38,853 nucleotides of DNA from CAYVOV01 sp964453525. GTDB taxonomy: Bacteria; Chloroflexota; Dehalococcoidia; Dehalococcoidales; UBA2162. The notes under the pieces were generated by a model that worked only from the letters and a program-made list of their open reading frames with translations, was not told the origin of the DNA and searched no databases. Position numbers and translations under genes: made by a program. The DNA is taken from contig CAYVOV010000028.1 of assembly GCA_964453525.1 (NCBI GenBank), positions 1 through 38,853 of the forward strand. Direction: 5' to 3'. Of the stretch, positions 8,263 to 15,300 are shown in pieces (positions within the stretch are counted from its first letter, which is position 1; every line of letters starts with the position of its first letter).

Positions 8263-9954
8263 ATGAGGAGTTACTTAAAGGTAGTATTAACAGGTATGGT
8301 TGTTCTCACGCTTTTACTATCAGTGGCAAGCTGTAGTCCCGGTGAGGAGACTGCGGCAGCTCCGGAGAGTGAGATAGCGACCGTTCAGCGAGGTGACCTG
8401 ACGGTGGAAATAACCGCTGTCGGCAACCTTGCCTTGTCCCGCACCGAAGACCTGGCTTTTGATCTGTTCTATCCGAAGGGTACGGTAGAAGAAGTTCTTG
8501 TTGAGGCGGGAGACACAGTAGAAGAAGGACAGGTGGTAGCCAGGCTGGATGGGGAAGAATGGGAGGATGAGTTGAGTACCCTGGAAGATGCTGTAACTGC
8601 GGCTGAACGTGCCCTGACGACCAAGCAACGGGCTCTGATTGCCGCCGAGCGCCAGATAGCTGCCAAGGAACTGGCGGTGCGGAAGGCAGAGCTAAATTTG
8701 CAGGCAGCGGAAAATGATTTGAAGGAAGAAAGCGGAGTTAAAAAAGCATATGAAGATGTTGAGACAGCCGAGTATGAATTGAATATCGCCACGAGAACGG
8801 GAACGCAGTTGGAGATTGAATTCTGGCAGGAGAGACTGAAGGAAGCTAGAGAGGAATTGGATTATATATTGACTGGCGGCAGTACTCCGTCATCAAGCAC
8901 GGTAGCTCTACAACTGGCACAAAGTATCCAGAATGTCGATGAAAAGAAAAGACTGCTCGAGGACGCCCAGGTAGCCGTAGAAGATGCCGAGTTAGCAGTG
9001 TATGATGCCCAGATTGCGGTGGAAGATGCTCAGAAAAATCTGCAAAGAGCACAGGAAGAGCTGGACAAAGCGAAACTAAAAAGTCCGCTTGTTAAAGCCC
9101 TTTTCGATGGTTTCATTACCAGTGTGAATGTAAAAGGCGGCGATGAGGTACTTAATGGTACCGTGGCTGTTCAGCTTGCCGATCCCGATCAGTTTGAGGC
9201 GGAAATCTCGGTCAGCGAGATGGATATCATGCAGGTGGAGATTGGAGAGACAGCCTGGATTCAGGTTGATGCTCTGGGGGGAGTAAGCCTCCCGGCGGAA
9301 GTTACACACATTTCGCCGACGGCCGTCATCCAGCAGGGTGTTGTAAACTACAAGGTGAAAGTTGAAGTAAAATCGCTCGAAGCCACTGCCCAGGAACAGC
9401 AGGAGAACCGGCAGCAAATGATGGAGGATTTATCATCCGGTGAGATGCCGGAGCGTATGAAACAGGCTATCGCGGAAGGGCGCTTAACTCAGGAACAGGC
9501 TGAGGAAATCATGGAGCGGATACAGTCTGGTGAAATGTCCGTTCCGCCGGGCGGTGGTGGCGAATCGGGTCAGTCACCCTTCGGGGCAGGCGGACAGATA
9601 CCTTCATCAACTGGAAGCAGTCAACTACCAGTGTCAGCGCCCGAAAACTTCCAGCTCAGAGAGGGTTTGACCGTTACGGTAAGTATAATCGTGAGTAGCA
9701 ATACTGACGTACTGCTGGTACCCAACGCAGCAATTACTACAAGAGGACTTGAAACCTTTGTCCAGGTTGCATTAGAGGATGGAAGTGTGGAAGAACGTGC
9801 AATACAGACCGGTAACTCTGATTATCAATTTACCGAGGTAATCAGCGGGCTTGAGGAGGGAGAGGAGATTATTGTGCCACAGGGTACCGTTACCACCAGC
9901 ACGCAGCAGGACCGGCCGGGCGGATTTATGATACCGGGAATGGGGAGGCGATGA
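8263..9954 (+). CDS. Exporter periplasmic-adaptor lipoprotein (MacA/HlyD-like)
   Basis: A 563-residue membrane-fusion-type adaptor. The signal peptide ends in a lipobox (SVASC, lipidated C24). A split lipoyl/biotinyl-like domain flanks a long Ala/Glu-rich coiled-coil hairpin (about 100-270), followed by beta-barrel and membrane-proximal domains ending near GLEEGEEIIVPQG. An unusual insertion at about 372-465 contains ERMKQAIAEGRLTQEQAEE, then a Gly/Pro/Ser-rich linker. The same TQEQA helix motif occurs in the secreted protein at 5441. Its stop overlaps the ATPase start (ATGA), giving a MacA-MacB-type tripartite exporter operon. The substrate could be an antibiotic, a lipid or a peptide. Confidence 0.85.
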   Translation: MRSYLKVVLTGMVVLTLLLSVASCSPGEETAAAPESEIATVQRGDLTVEITAVGNLALSRTEDLAFDLFYPKGTVEEVLVEAGDTVEEGQVVARLDGEEWEDELSTLEDAVTAAERALTTKQRALIAAERQIAAKELAVRKAELNLQAAENDLKEESGVKKAYEDVETAEYELNIATRTGTQLEIEFWQERLKEAREELDYILTGGSTPSSSTVALQLAQSIQNVDEKKRLLEDAQVAVEDAELAVYDAQIAVEDAQKNLQRAQEELDKAKLKSPLVKALFDGFITSVNVKGGDEVLNGTVAVQLADPDQFEAEISVSEMDIMQVEIGETAWIQVDALGGVSLPAEVTHISPTAVIQQGVVNYKVKVEVKSLEATAQEQQENRQQMMEDLSSGEMPERMKQAIAEGRLTQEQAEEIMERIQSGEMSVPPGGGGESGQSPFGAGGQIPSSTGSSQLPVSAPENFQLREGLTVTVSIIVSSNTDVLLVPNAAITTRGLETFVQVALEDGSVEERAIQTGNSDYQFTEVISGLEEGEEIIVPQGTVTTSTQQDRPGGFMIPGMGRR

Positions 9955-10622
9955 TGATACGGTTAGACGGTATTACCAAGGTTTATCCCATAGGAAAAAG
10001 AGAGCTGACCGTACTCAAAGGAATAACCCTGAATATCGAGAAAGGAGAGCTGGTGGCGATTATGGGTCCCTCCGGCTCGGGCAAGACAACACTGCTTAAC
10101 CTGCTCGGCTGCCTCGATAAACCCACTTCGGGTAAATATTACCTGGAGGGCAGGGAAGTTAGCCACCTTGGCAGGAATGAACTGGCGGAGATTCGGGGCA
10201 TCAAGATAGGTTTTATCTTCCAGACTTTCAATCTCCTGTCCCGGCTTTCAGCGCTGGCAAATGTCGAACTCGGCATGACATACGCTGGCGGAGTTAACCG
10301 TCAGGATGCCGTAGAGGCATTGAATAAAGTAGGGCTTGGTGAGCGAATCAATCACCGCCCAATCGAGCTCTCCGGCGGTGAGCAGCAGAGGGTAGCCATC
10401 GCCCGGGCGCTGGTAAAAAGTCCCTCACTCTTCTTGGCAGACGAACCTACCGGCCAGCTTGATAGTCACTCTGGAGAAGAGGTAATTTCCATCCTCACCT
10501 CTTTGCATGCCGAGAGCAACATCACCGTCCTGATTGTAACCCATGATGCCAACATTGCTCATAACTGCCACCGTGTAATTCATTTCAAGGACGGAGAGAT
10601 TGTTGCGGAGGAAAAGGCATGA
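9951..10622 (+). CDS. ABC exporter ATP-binding subunit (MacB/LolD-type)
   Basis: A 223-residue nucleotide-binding protein with Walker A GPSGSGKT (39-46), Q-loop Q91, signature LSGGEQQ (140-146), Walker B FLADE (161-165) and switch H198. The TFNLL/LANVE pattern is that of the MacB/LolD/FtsE group, which powers mechanotransmission rather than classical transport through the membrane. The D-loop reads PTGQLDS instead of the usual PTGNLDS. It overlaps the adaptor upstream and the permease downstream by four bases each (ATGA), so the three are translated as a coupled unit. Confidence 0.92.
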   Translation: MMIRLDGITKVYPIGKRELTVLKGITLNIEKGELVAIMGPSGSGKTTLLNLLGCLDKPTSGKYYLEGREVSHLGRNELAEIRGIKIGFIFQTFNLLSRLSALANVELGMTYAGGVNRQDAVEALNKVGLGERINHRPIELSGGEQQRVAIARALVKSPSLFLADEPTGQLDSHSGEEVISILTSLHAESNITVLIVTHDANIAHNCHRVIHFKDGEIVAEEKA

Positions 10623-11842
10623 AAAAGATTAAAAGTCTTCTACATTCCGTCTGGATTGGACTGAGCACTCACAAGCTGCGGAGCTTTCTGACCACCCTGG
10701 GAATAGTTATCGGCGTCGCCTCCGTGATTACCCTTATGTCTGTCGGCAGAGGTGCTACAGCCAACATACTGGAGAATATCCAGAGTATGGGGTCTGACCT
10801 TATTACCATCCGCGCCGGGGCTAGAATGTTCGGTGGTGTCAGGACTGCCGCCTCAAACACGCTGACCATGGAGGACGCCGAAGCAATAGCTGCACGAGTC
10901 TCAAATATAAATGCAGTAGCTTCTACTTACTCAAGTGGCCTCCAGCTCGTAGTCGGCGGTGAGAATCTGAACTCATCGGTTACCGGAGTTACGCCGGAAT
11001 ACTGGGACGTGCAGAACTATGAGGTTGCCAGTGGCAGCTTTTTCTCAGAACAGGACTATCAGCGAAGCGCTAAGGTAGCCGTACTGGGTTCCGAAGTAAA
11101 AGAGACCCTGTTCGGTGATGTCAATCCAGTGGGACAGCGAATGCGGATGGGGAGTATTGTGGCAACCGTAGCCGGTGTTATAGAGTCCAAGGGCGGATTC
11201 GGAGGGCCCGATAATAGTGTCTTCATTCCGCTAACTGCCATGCAGCAGGCAGTCGCTCAGCCGCGTACAGCCCAGGGTGAAAAGGTTGTGTCATCGATAG
11301 TGCTCACTGTAAGCGATGAAGAAAAGACAGACCAGGTTATCGAAGAAATCACCAGCCTGCTGCGGGACCGTCACCGACTCGGCCCCGGCGTAGATGACGA
11401 CTTCAACATCATGGCGATGCAGGAGATAGCTGAAGCCATGCAGGAGACTACTCAGACTCTTACACTTCTTCTGGGTTCGATTGCCGCCATCGCCCTTCTC
11501 GTCGGTGGCATCGGGGTGATGAATATTATGCTGGTCTCGGTTCTTGAGCGGACAAGAGAGATTGGTATCCGTAAGGCGCTGGGGGCCAAAGAGAGGGATA
11601 TCTGGATTCAGTTCCTTATTGAAGCGGCATCACTTACATTCGCCGGTGGCATCATCGGTGTTATAATCGGCTGGATAGTAGCCTTCTTTATTGACTACTC
11701 AGGATTTATGACAACCGTTGTTGCTGCCGATGTAGTCGTACTGGCCGTATCGGTATCGGTCGGCATAGGTCTCTTCTTCGGATTTTATCCCGCCTGGAAT
11801 GCCTCACGGCTAAATCCAATCGAAGCCCTCAGGTCCGAATAA
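10619..11842 (+). CDS. ABC exporter permease (MacB/FtsX-type)
   Basis: A 407-residue permease. The first membrane helix (about 18-40) is followed by a long external MacB-type periplasmic core domain (about 45-270), then three membrane helices forming the FtsX domain (about 285-400) with the family signature GGIGVMNIMLVSVLERTREI (304-323) and RKALGAK. It ends in ASRLNPIEALRSE, the usual MacB terminus. With the ATPase and adaptor it makes a complete MacAB-like complex. In a monoderm envelope it probably exports or extracts a membrane-associated substrate instead of bridging to an outer membrane. The stop is followed by the gap holding the next Pho-like box. Confidence 0.92.
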   Translation: MKKIKSLLHSVWIGLSTHKLRSFLTTLGIVIGVASVITLMSVGRGATANILENIQSMGSDLITIRAGARMFGGVRTAASNTLTMEDAEAIAARVSNINAVASTYSSGLQLVVGGENLNSSVTGVTPEYWDVQNYEVASGSFFSEQDYQRSAKVAVLGSEVKETLFGDVNPVGQRMRMGSIVATVAGVIESKGGFGGPDNSVFIPLTAMQQAVAQPRTAQGEKVVSSIVLTVSDEEKTDQVIEEITSLLRDRHRLGPGVDDDFNIMAMQEIAEAMQETTQTLTLLLGSIAAIALLVGGIGVMNIMLVSVLERTREIGIRKALGAKERDIWIQFLIEAASLTFAGGIIGVIIGWIVAFFIDYSGFMTTVVAADVVVLAVSVSVGIGLFFGFYPAWNASRLNPIEALRSE

Positions 11843-11866
11843 AAAATTCTATAAACGAACTGGTAA

Positions 11867-11925
11867 AAATGTCATGAAAATGTAATGTCGACACTAACTT
11901 AGTGGCGACTTTTTCGTTATATAAT
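11867..11925 (+). promoter_or_regulatory. Pho-box match and promoter before the SIMPL gene
   Basis: ATGTCAT (11869-11875) and ATGTAAT (11880-11886) are separated by GAAA. This 7-4-7 layout with 11-bp phase closely follows the classical PhoB box of two CTGTCAT units. TATAAT at 11920-11925 is the -10, with ACTTAG as a weak -35. Confidence 0.5.
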
Positions 11926-11955
11926 AATAGAAGGATATTCACACAGGAGGGGAAA

Positions 11956-12708
11956 GTGAAGAATAAGTGGTTATTCATAACTATCGGACTGGTAGCGATA
12001 CTGGCGACGGTAGTGCTGACCGGCTGCGACCAGGGCAGCGCCGCCCTGGGAGAGGTAACGCAGTTGAACCTGAGTAGCCAGCAGCAGGGAATCTGGGTCA
12101 CCGGACAGGGTGAAGTAAGCGGCGCTCCCGATATTGCCACCCTAAGACTCGGCATTGAAGCTCAGGCGGCAAGCGTTGCCGACGCTCAAGAGCAGGCACA
12201 GAACGCTATGTCTAAAGTAATGGACGCTCTAGCTGCGAACGGTATTGACGAGAAAGACATCCAGACCCAGCGGTTCAATATCCAACAGATGACAAGATGG
12301 GACCCGAACAGACAGGAGGAGGAAATAACCGGCTACAGGGTAACCAATATAGTAACCGTCAAAGTAAGGGATATAGATAACACCGGAACCGTTATCGATG
12401 CTGTTGCCCAGGCTGGAGAAGACATGACCAGAGTGGACAGTATAGACTTCTCCATAGAAGACCCGGCGGACCTCTATGAGGAAGCCAGAAAGGAAGCTAT
12501 GGCTGACGCCAAAGCAAAAGCCGAGCAACTGGCTGACCTTGCTGGCGTTAACCTGGACAAGCCGACCTATATCTCCGAGACTCTCTATACGCCGCCAGTT
12601 TACTCACGTGCCGCTGTTGACCTGGAAGAAGCCCAGGCCGGAACACCAATCAGTCCCGGCGAACTTGATATCAGCATCAGCCTTCAGGTAGCCTACGCTA
12701 TCAGGTAA
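11956..12708 (+). CDS. SIMPL-domain (DUF541) lipoprotein
   Basis: A 250-residue product from a GTG at 11956 with AGGAGG just upstream. The frame stays open 18 codons further, but that extension lacks a ribosome site and would bury the signal peptide. The N-terminus has a lipobox (LTGC, C24). The body is a SIMPL/DUF541 domain: WVTGQGEVSGAPDIATLRLGIEAQA near the start and ARKEAMADAKAKAEQLADLAG in the middle. SIMPL proteins are envelope or periplasmic proteins linked to stress tolerance, of unsettled biochemical role. It follows the exporter operon and has its own Pho-like box and promoter, so it probably belongs to the same response. Confidence 0.88.
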   Translation: MKNKWLFITIGLVAILATVVLTGCDQGSAALGEVTQLNLSSQQQGIWVTGQGEVSGAPDIATLRLGIEAQAASVADAQEQAQNAMSKVMDALAANGIDEKDIQTQRFNIQQMTRWDPNRQEEEITGYRVTNIVTVKVRDIDNTGTVIDAVAQAGEDMTRVDSIDFSIEDPADLYEEARKEAMADAKAKAEQLADLAGVNLDKPTYISETLYTPPVYSRAAVDLEEAQAGTPISPGELDISISLQVAYAIR

Positions 12709-12726
12709 CAGATAGAATAGCAATAT

Positions 12727-12758
12727 AAAAAGGGGAGCCAATTGTGGCTCCCCTTTTT
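12727..12758. terminator. Strong bidirectional terminator
   Basis: A perfect 14-bp stem AAAAAGGGGAGCCA / TGGCTCCCCTTTTT with loop ATTG. With A-tract and T-tract on either side it serves both the SIMPL gene (+) and the convergent zinc-ribbon gene (-). Confidence 0.92.
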
Positions 12759-12774
12759 ACTATTCAAATTTCCT

Positions 12775-13632
12775 TCAACTAACCAGAACGCAATCTCTGA
12801 GGCTCATATCGATTATCGAGCCGTCATATTTACCCTGCACCGTAACTGTCTGACCGATGTTCAACTGACCGACTTCCGTTCCGTACTGCATACCAAAATT
12901 GCAGCGGACGCCCTGTAGAACGTTACCTTCGGCAGGAGCTAGCATGATATAAACAACGCCCAGATTTTCCTTGACTTCTACCCTATCAACGGCTCCGGTT
13001 AGCTTGAGAATCTGATTAGAAAATCTGGCGTCCGCTGACGGCCCGTCTGCCTCATACGCAGCCAGCAATTCGGCGACGGTTAACACTATCTCAGGTCCCA
13101 CCGGCTCCGGTGCTGCGACAGGTACCGGTTCAGAAATAACTTCTGCCTCCGGTTCGGCTACCGCCTCAGGTTCAGCTACTGCTTCCGGTTCAGGTTCGGC
13201 TTCCGGCTCGATTTCTAGTTCGGGTGCCGGTTCGGCTTTGGTTTCCTTTGCCGCCCTGGTGCTGGTAGTTGATTTGGCTTTAGCTGTAGATTTGGTTTTG
13301 GCTGCTGTTTTACGCCTGGCTCTGGGCTTTGGTTTGGCGGCAGGTTCAGGCTCAGGTGCAACTTCCGGTTCAGGTTCGATTTCGGGCTCTGGTTCCGGTT
13401 CGAGCTCAAGAGTAACTTCCGGCTCAAGCTCGGCTTCAGGTTCGGGGGTAAATTCCAGTTCTTCTTCCTCTACCTCTACAAGCTGCTGCTGGGAAAGCCT
13501 CTCTTCTCTAACTTCTGCAAAAGTCTTGTCCAGTTTCTTATATGACCCGGACGTTAACGGATAACCACACCACTGGCAGCACCAGTCGGTTGTTCTCCTT
13601 GTTTCCCGTCCGCAATTAGGACATCTTGCCAT
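12775..13632 (-). CDS. Zinc-ribbon protein with Glu/Pro linker and OB-fold end
   Basis: A 285-residue three-part protein. Residues 1-30 form a zinc ribbon (C4, C7, C19 and C22, with an extra C18). Residues about 50-190 are low complexity: two acidic Pro-Glu/Ala blocks flank a basic Lys/Ala/Thr/Arg block at about 100-130. Residues about 190-285 resemble the OB-like tRNA_anti-like domain (AELLAAYEADGPSADARFSNQILKL split by GAVDRVE), seen in bacterial proteins of unknown role. There is no signal peptide, so it is probably cytoplasmic. The acid-base-acid linker suggests nucleic-acid or self interaction, which is inference. GAGGTG lies a few bases before the ATG. It ends at the shared terminator. 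Confidence 0.7.
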   Translation of the reverse strand: MARCPNCGRETRRTTDWCCQWCGYPLTSGSYKKLDKTFAEVREERLSQQQLVEVEEEELEFTPEPEAELEPEVTLELEPEPEPEIEPEPEVAPEPEPAAKPKPRARRKTAAKTKSTAKAKSTTSTRAAKETKAEPAPELEIEPEAEPEPEAVAEPEAVAEPEAEVISEPVPVAAPEPVGPEIVLTVAELLAAYEADGPSADARFSNQILKLTGAVDRVEVKENLGVVYIMLAPAEGNVLQGVRCNFGMQYGTEVGQLNIGQTVTVQGKYDGSIIDMSLRDCVLVS

Positions 13633-13727
13633 GTTGCACCTCTATCAAAAGTATAACCTAGAATATAAGTTTGTCAATGGTAATTAAATGTTATTACGTT
13701 CGCTTATATCTCTTACCTGAAAAAGAA

Positions 13728-14750
13728 TCACCAGAGAGTAGCCTGGGGAGGTTTTTCTTTATCATAAGGAAGCCCGAGGTGCTGGTAAGCCAGCGGGGTG
13801 GCTGTCCGCCCGCGAGGAGTCCTCTCCAGAAAGCCAAGCTGCAGGAGATAAGGTTCATAGATATCCATAATTGTGTCCGGGTCCTCGCTGATAGCGGCAG
13901 CAATGGTCTCCAGGCCTACAGGACCGCCGCCAAACTTCTCAATGATGGTATGCAGCACCTTACGGTCAGTTTCATCAAGCCCGATAGAGTCAACCTCGAG
14001 CTTGGTCAGCGCTTCAACGGCAACCGATTTGGTGGCTACACCATTGGCCATCACCTGAGCATAGTCCCTTACCCGCTTTAACAGCCGGTTAGCCACACGG
14101 GGAGTCCCCCTTGCCCGGCTGGCTATTTCCTCAAGTCCGCTATTCTCGATTTCTATCCCGAGAATGCGGGCGGAACGCTCAAGAATTCTCTTTATGGACT
14201 TCTGGTCATAGAAATCAAACCGGTAAACAGCCCCGAAGCGGTCGCGCAGCGGGGGACTGAGTAAAGCAAAGCGGGTGGTTGCCCCGATAAGGGTAAAAGC
14301 AGGAAGGTTTAGCCGCAGACTCTTTGCCCCTGGGCCCTTGCCGATAATAATATCTAGGGCAAAGTCTTCCATTGCCGGGTACAATATCTCCTCCACTGCC
14401 CGGCTGAGACGGTGGATTTCATCGATGAACAGAACATCATGACTGTGAAGATTTGTCAGTATTGCCGCCAGGTCACCGATACGCTCAATTGCCGGCCCCG
14501 AGGTAATCCGGAGGTTAACTCCCATTTCAGCGGCAATGATATGAGCCAGTGTGGTCTTGCCCAGACCCGGCGGACCGTACAGCAGTATATGGTCCAGTGC
14601 TTCACTCCTACCTTTGGCGGCAGCAATGCCTATATTCAGATTTTCTTTTACCTTTGTCTGACCGTCAAAATCCTCAAGGCTACGTGGCCGCAGGCTGGTA
14701 TCAAGTGGCGTGTCTTCATCACTGGGTTTACCCGATATGATGCGTGCGAT
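13728..14750 (-). CDS. ruvB: Holliday junction helicase RuvB, non-canonical start
   Basis: AAA+ motor that drives Holliday-junction branch migration with RuvA. Visible parts: DTSLRPRSLEDFDGQ, Walker A GPPGLGKTT, SGPAIER, Walker B DVLFIDEIHRL, sensor LIGATTR, arginine-finger region PLRDRFG and the C-terminal winged helix GPVGLETIAAAI. The only ATG in frame (14525) lies after Walker A and cannot be the real start. Homology runs up to an ATC at 14748-14750 (reading then ARIISGKPSDED), with AGGGAGG and GAGGGAG just upstream. No ATG, GTG or TTG is in frame between the upstream stop (14806-14808) and 14525. From this ATC the protein is 340 residues, the normal length. Confidence 0.85.
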   Translation of the reverse strand: MARIISGKPSDEDTPLDTSLRPRSLEDFDGQTKVKENLNIGIAAAKGRSEALDHILLYGPPGLGKTTLAHIIAAEMGVNLRITSGPAIERIGDLAAILTNLHSHDVLFIDEIHRLSRAVEEILYPAMEDFALDIIIGKGPGAKSLRLNLPAFTLIGATTRFALLSPPLRDRFGAVYRFDFYDQKSIKRILERSARILGIEIENSGLEEIASRARGTPRVANRLLKRVRDYAQVMANGVATKSVAVEALTKLEVDSIGLDETDRKVLHTIIEKFGGGPVGLETIAAAISEDPDTIMDIYEPYLLQLGFLERTPRGRTATPLAYQHLGLPYDKEKPPQATLW

Positions 14751-14795
14751 TTCTCCCTCGCCTCCCTGGCTTCTTTTAAAACCAGTATTTGGGCT

Positions 14796-14804
14796 ATTAT
14801 ACCA
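14796..14804 (-). promoter_or_regulatory. Extended -10 promoter of ruvB
   Basis: On the minus strand TGGTATAAT, an extended -10. A TTGTCC lies 20 bp upstream. Transcription should begin near 14789, leaving a leader of about 40 bases before the ATC at 14750 and leaving no room for a start further upstream. Confidence 0.6.
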
Positions 14805-14891
14805 TATCTAAATCTAATTAAGGACAAAGGACAAAACAGGAGCAAGGAGATTCATTTTCCATAATCAGAAGAACCAGGACAAAAATTGTTT

Positions 14892-15213
14892 CCGTTTGCA
14901 TTTGTTTGGTAATTTTTTACCTCACCCCTTGCCCCTCTCCAGCCAGAACCATTGTAAATGAAAGAAGTGTTCTCCTGGCTGGAGAGGGGAGTAAAAGAGA
15001 GGGGGCGAAGCCCCCTCTCAACACTCTCTCACCCTCTCAAACAGGCGAATAATTGCATTATAAAGCAAGAAACGACTTCAAAGGTAGACTAAGGGGAAGA
15101 TTTTTAAAGAGGGGGTACTACAGTACCCCCTCTTTAGATTCCTTAAGGGTGGCGGGCGGGAAAAGATAAAATAAGATGGGGGGAGAAGCTGTCATTCAAC
15201 CAAAACCAAACAG
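14892..15213 (+). repeat. MITE-like hairpin repeat, copy 1
   Basis: A non-coding element with imperfect terminal inverted repeats (CCGTTTGCATTTGTTTGG at the left, CTGTTTGGTTTTGGTTG as the reverse of the right end). Inside are three hairpins: CCCCTCTCCAGCCAG with its complement, GAGAGGGGGC-GAA-GCCCCCTCTC, and AAAGAGGGGGTACT with its complement. The ends and the CTCACCCCTTGCCCCTCTCC segment recur at 32211-32444, and the ends recur at 33937-34123. No target duplication is visible. It lies between ruvB and the rpoC terminator. Confidence 0.7.
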
Positions 15214-15232
15214 TGCCTGAAAAGTCATTATC

Positions 15233-15264
15233 AAAAAAGCCGCCCTGATTCGTTCAGGGCGGCT
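15233..15264 (-). terminator. rpoBC operon terminator
   Basis: On the minus strand an 11-bp stem AGCCGCCCTGA / TCAGGGCGGCT with a 5-base loop, followed by six T. It sits 37 bases after the rpoC stop. Confidence 0.92.
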
Positions 15265-15300
15265 CCTTGGTTTCAATATATTAATAAAGATAAATATGTA

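Noticed and set aside
11902..11955. Upstream start for the SIMPL protein
   Set aside because: It lacks a ribosome site, would disrupt the lipoprotein signal peptide, and lies at or before the likely transcription start.
13238..13564. Ser/Gly-rich reading frame opposite the zinc-ribbon gene
   Set aside because: It is the mirror of the Pro/Glu low-complexity linker; it has no ribosome site and no domain.
13728..14525. RuvB beginning at the first ATG (265 residues)
   Set aside because: It would lack Walker A, while clear RuvB sequence continues in frame upstream to 14750.
14920..15140. Repeated hairpins considered as a CRISPR array
   Set aside because: Stems differ from one another, spacing is irregular, there are no spacers of equal size and no cas genes.
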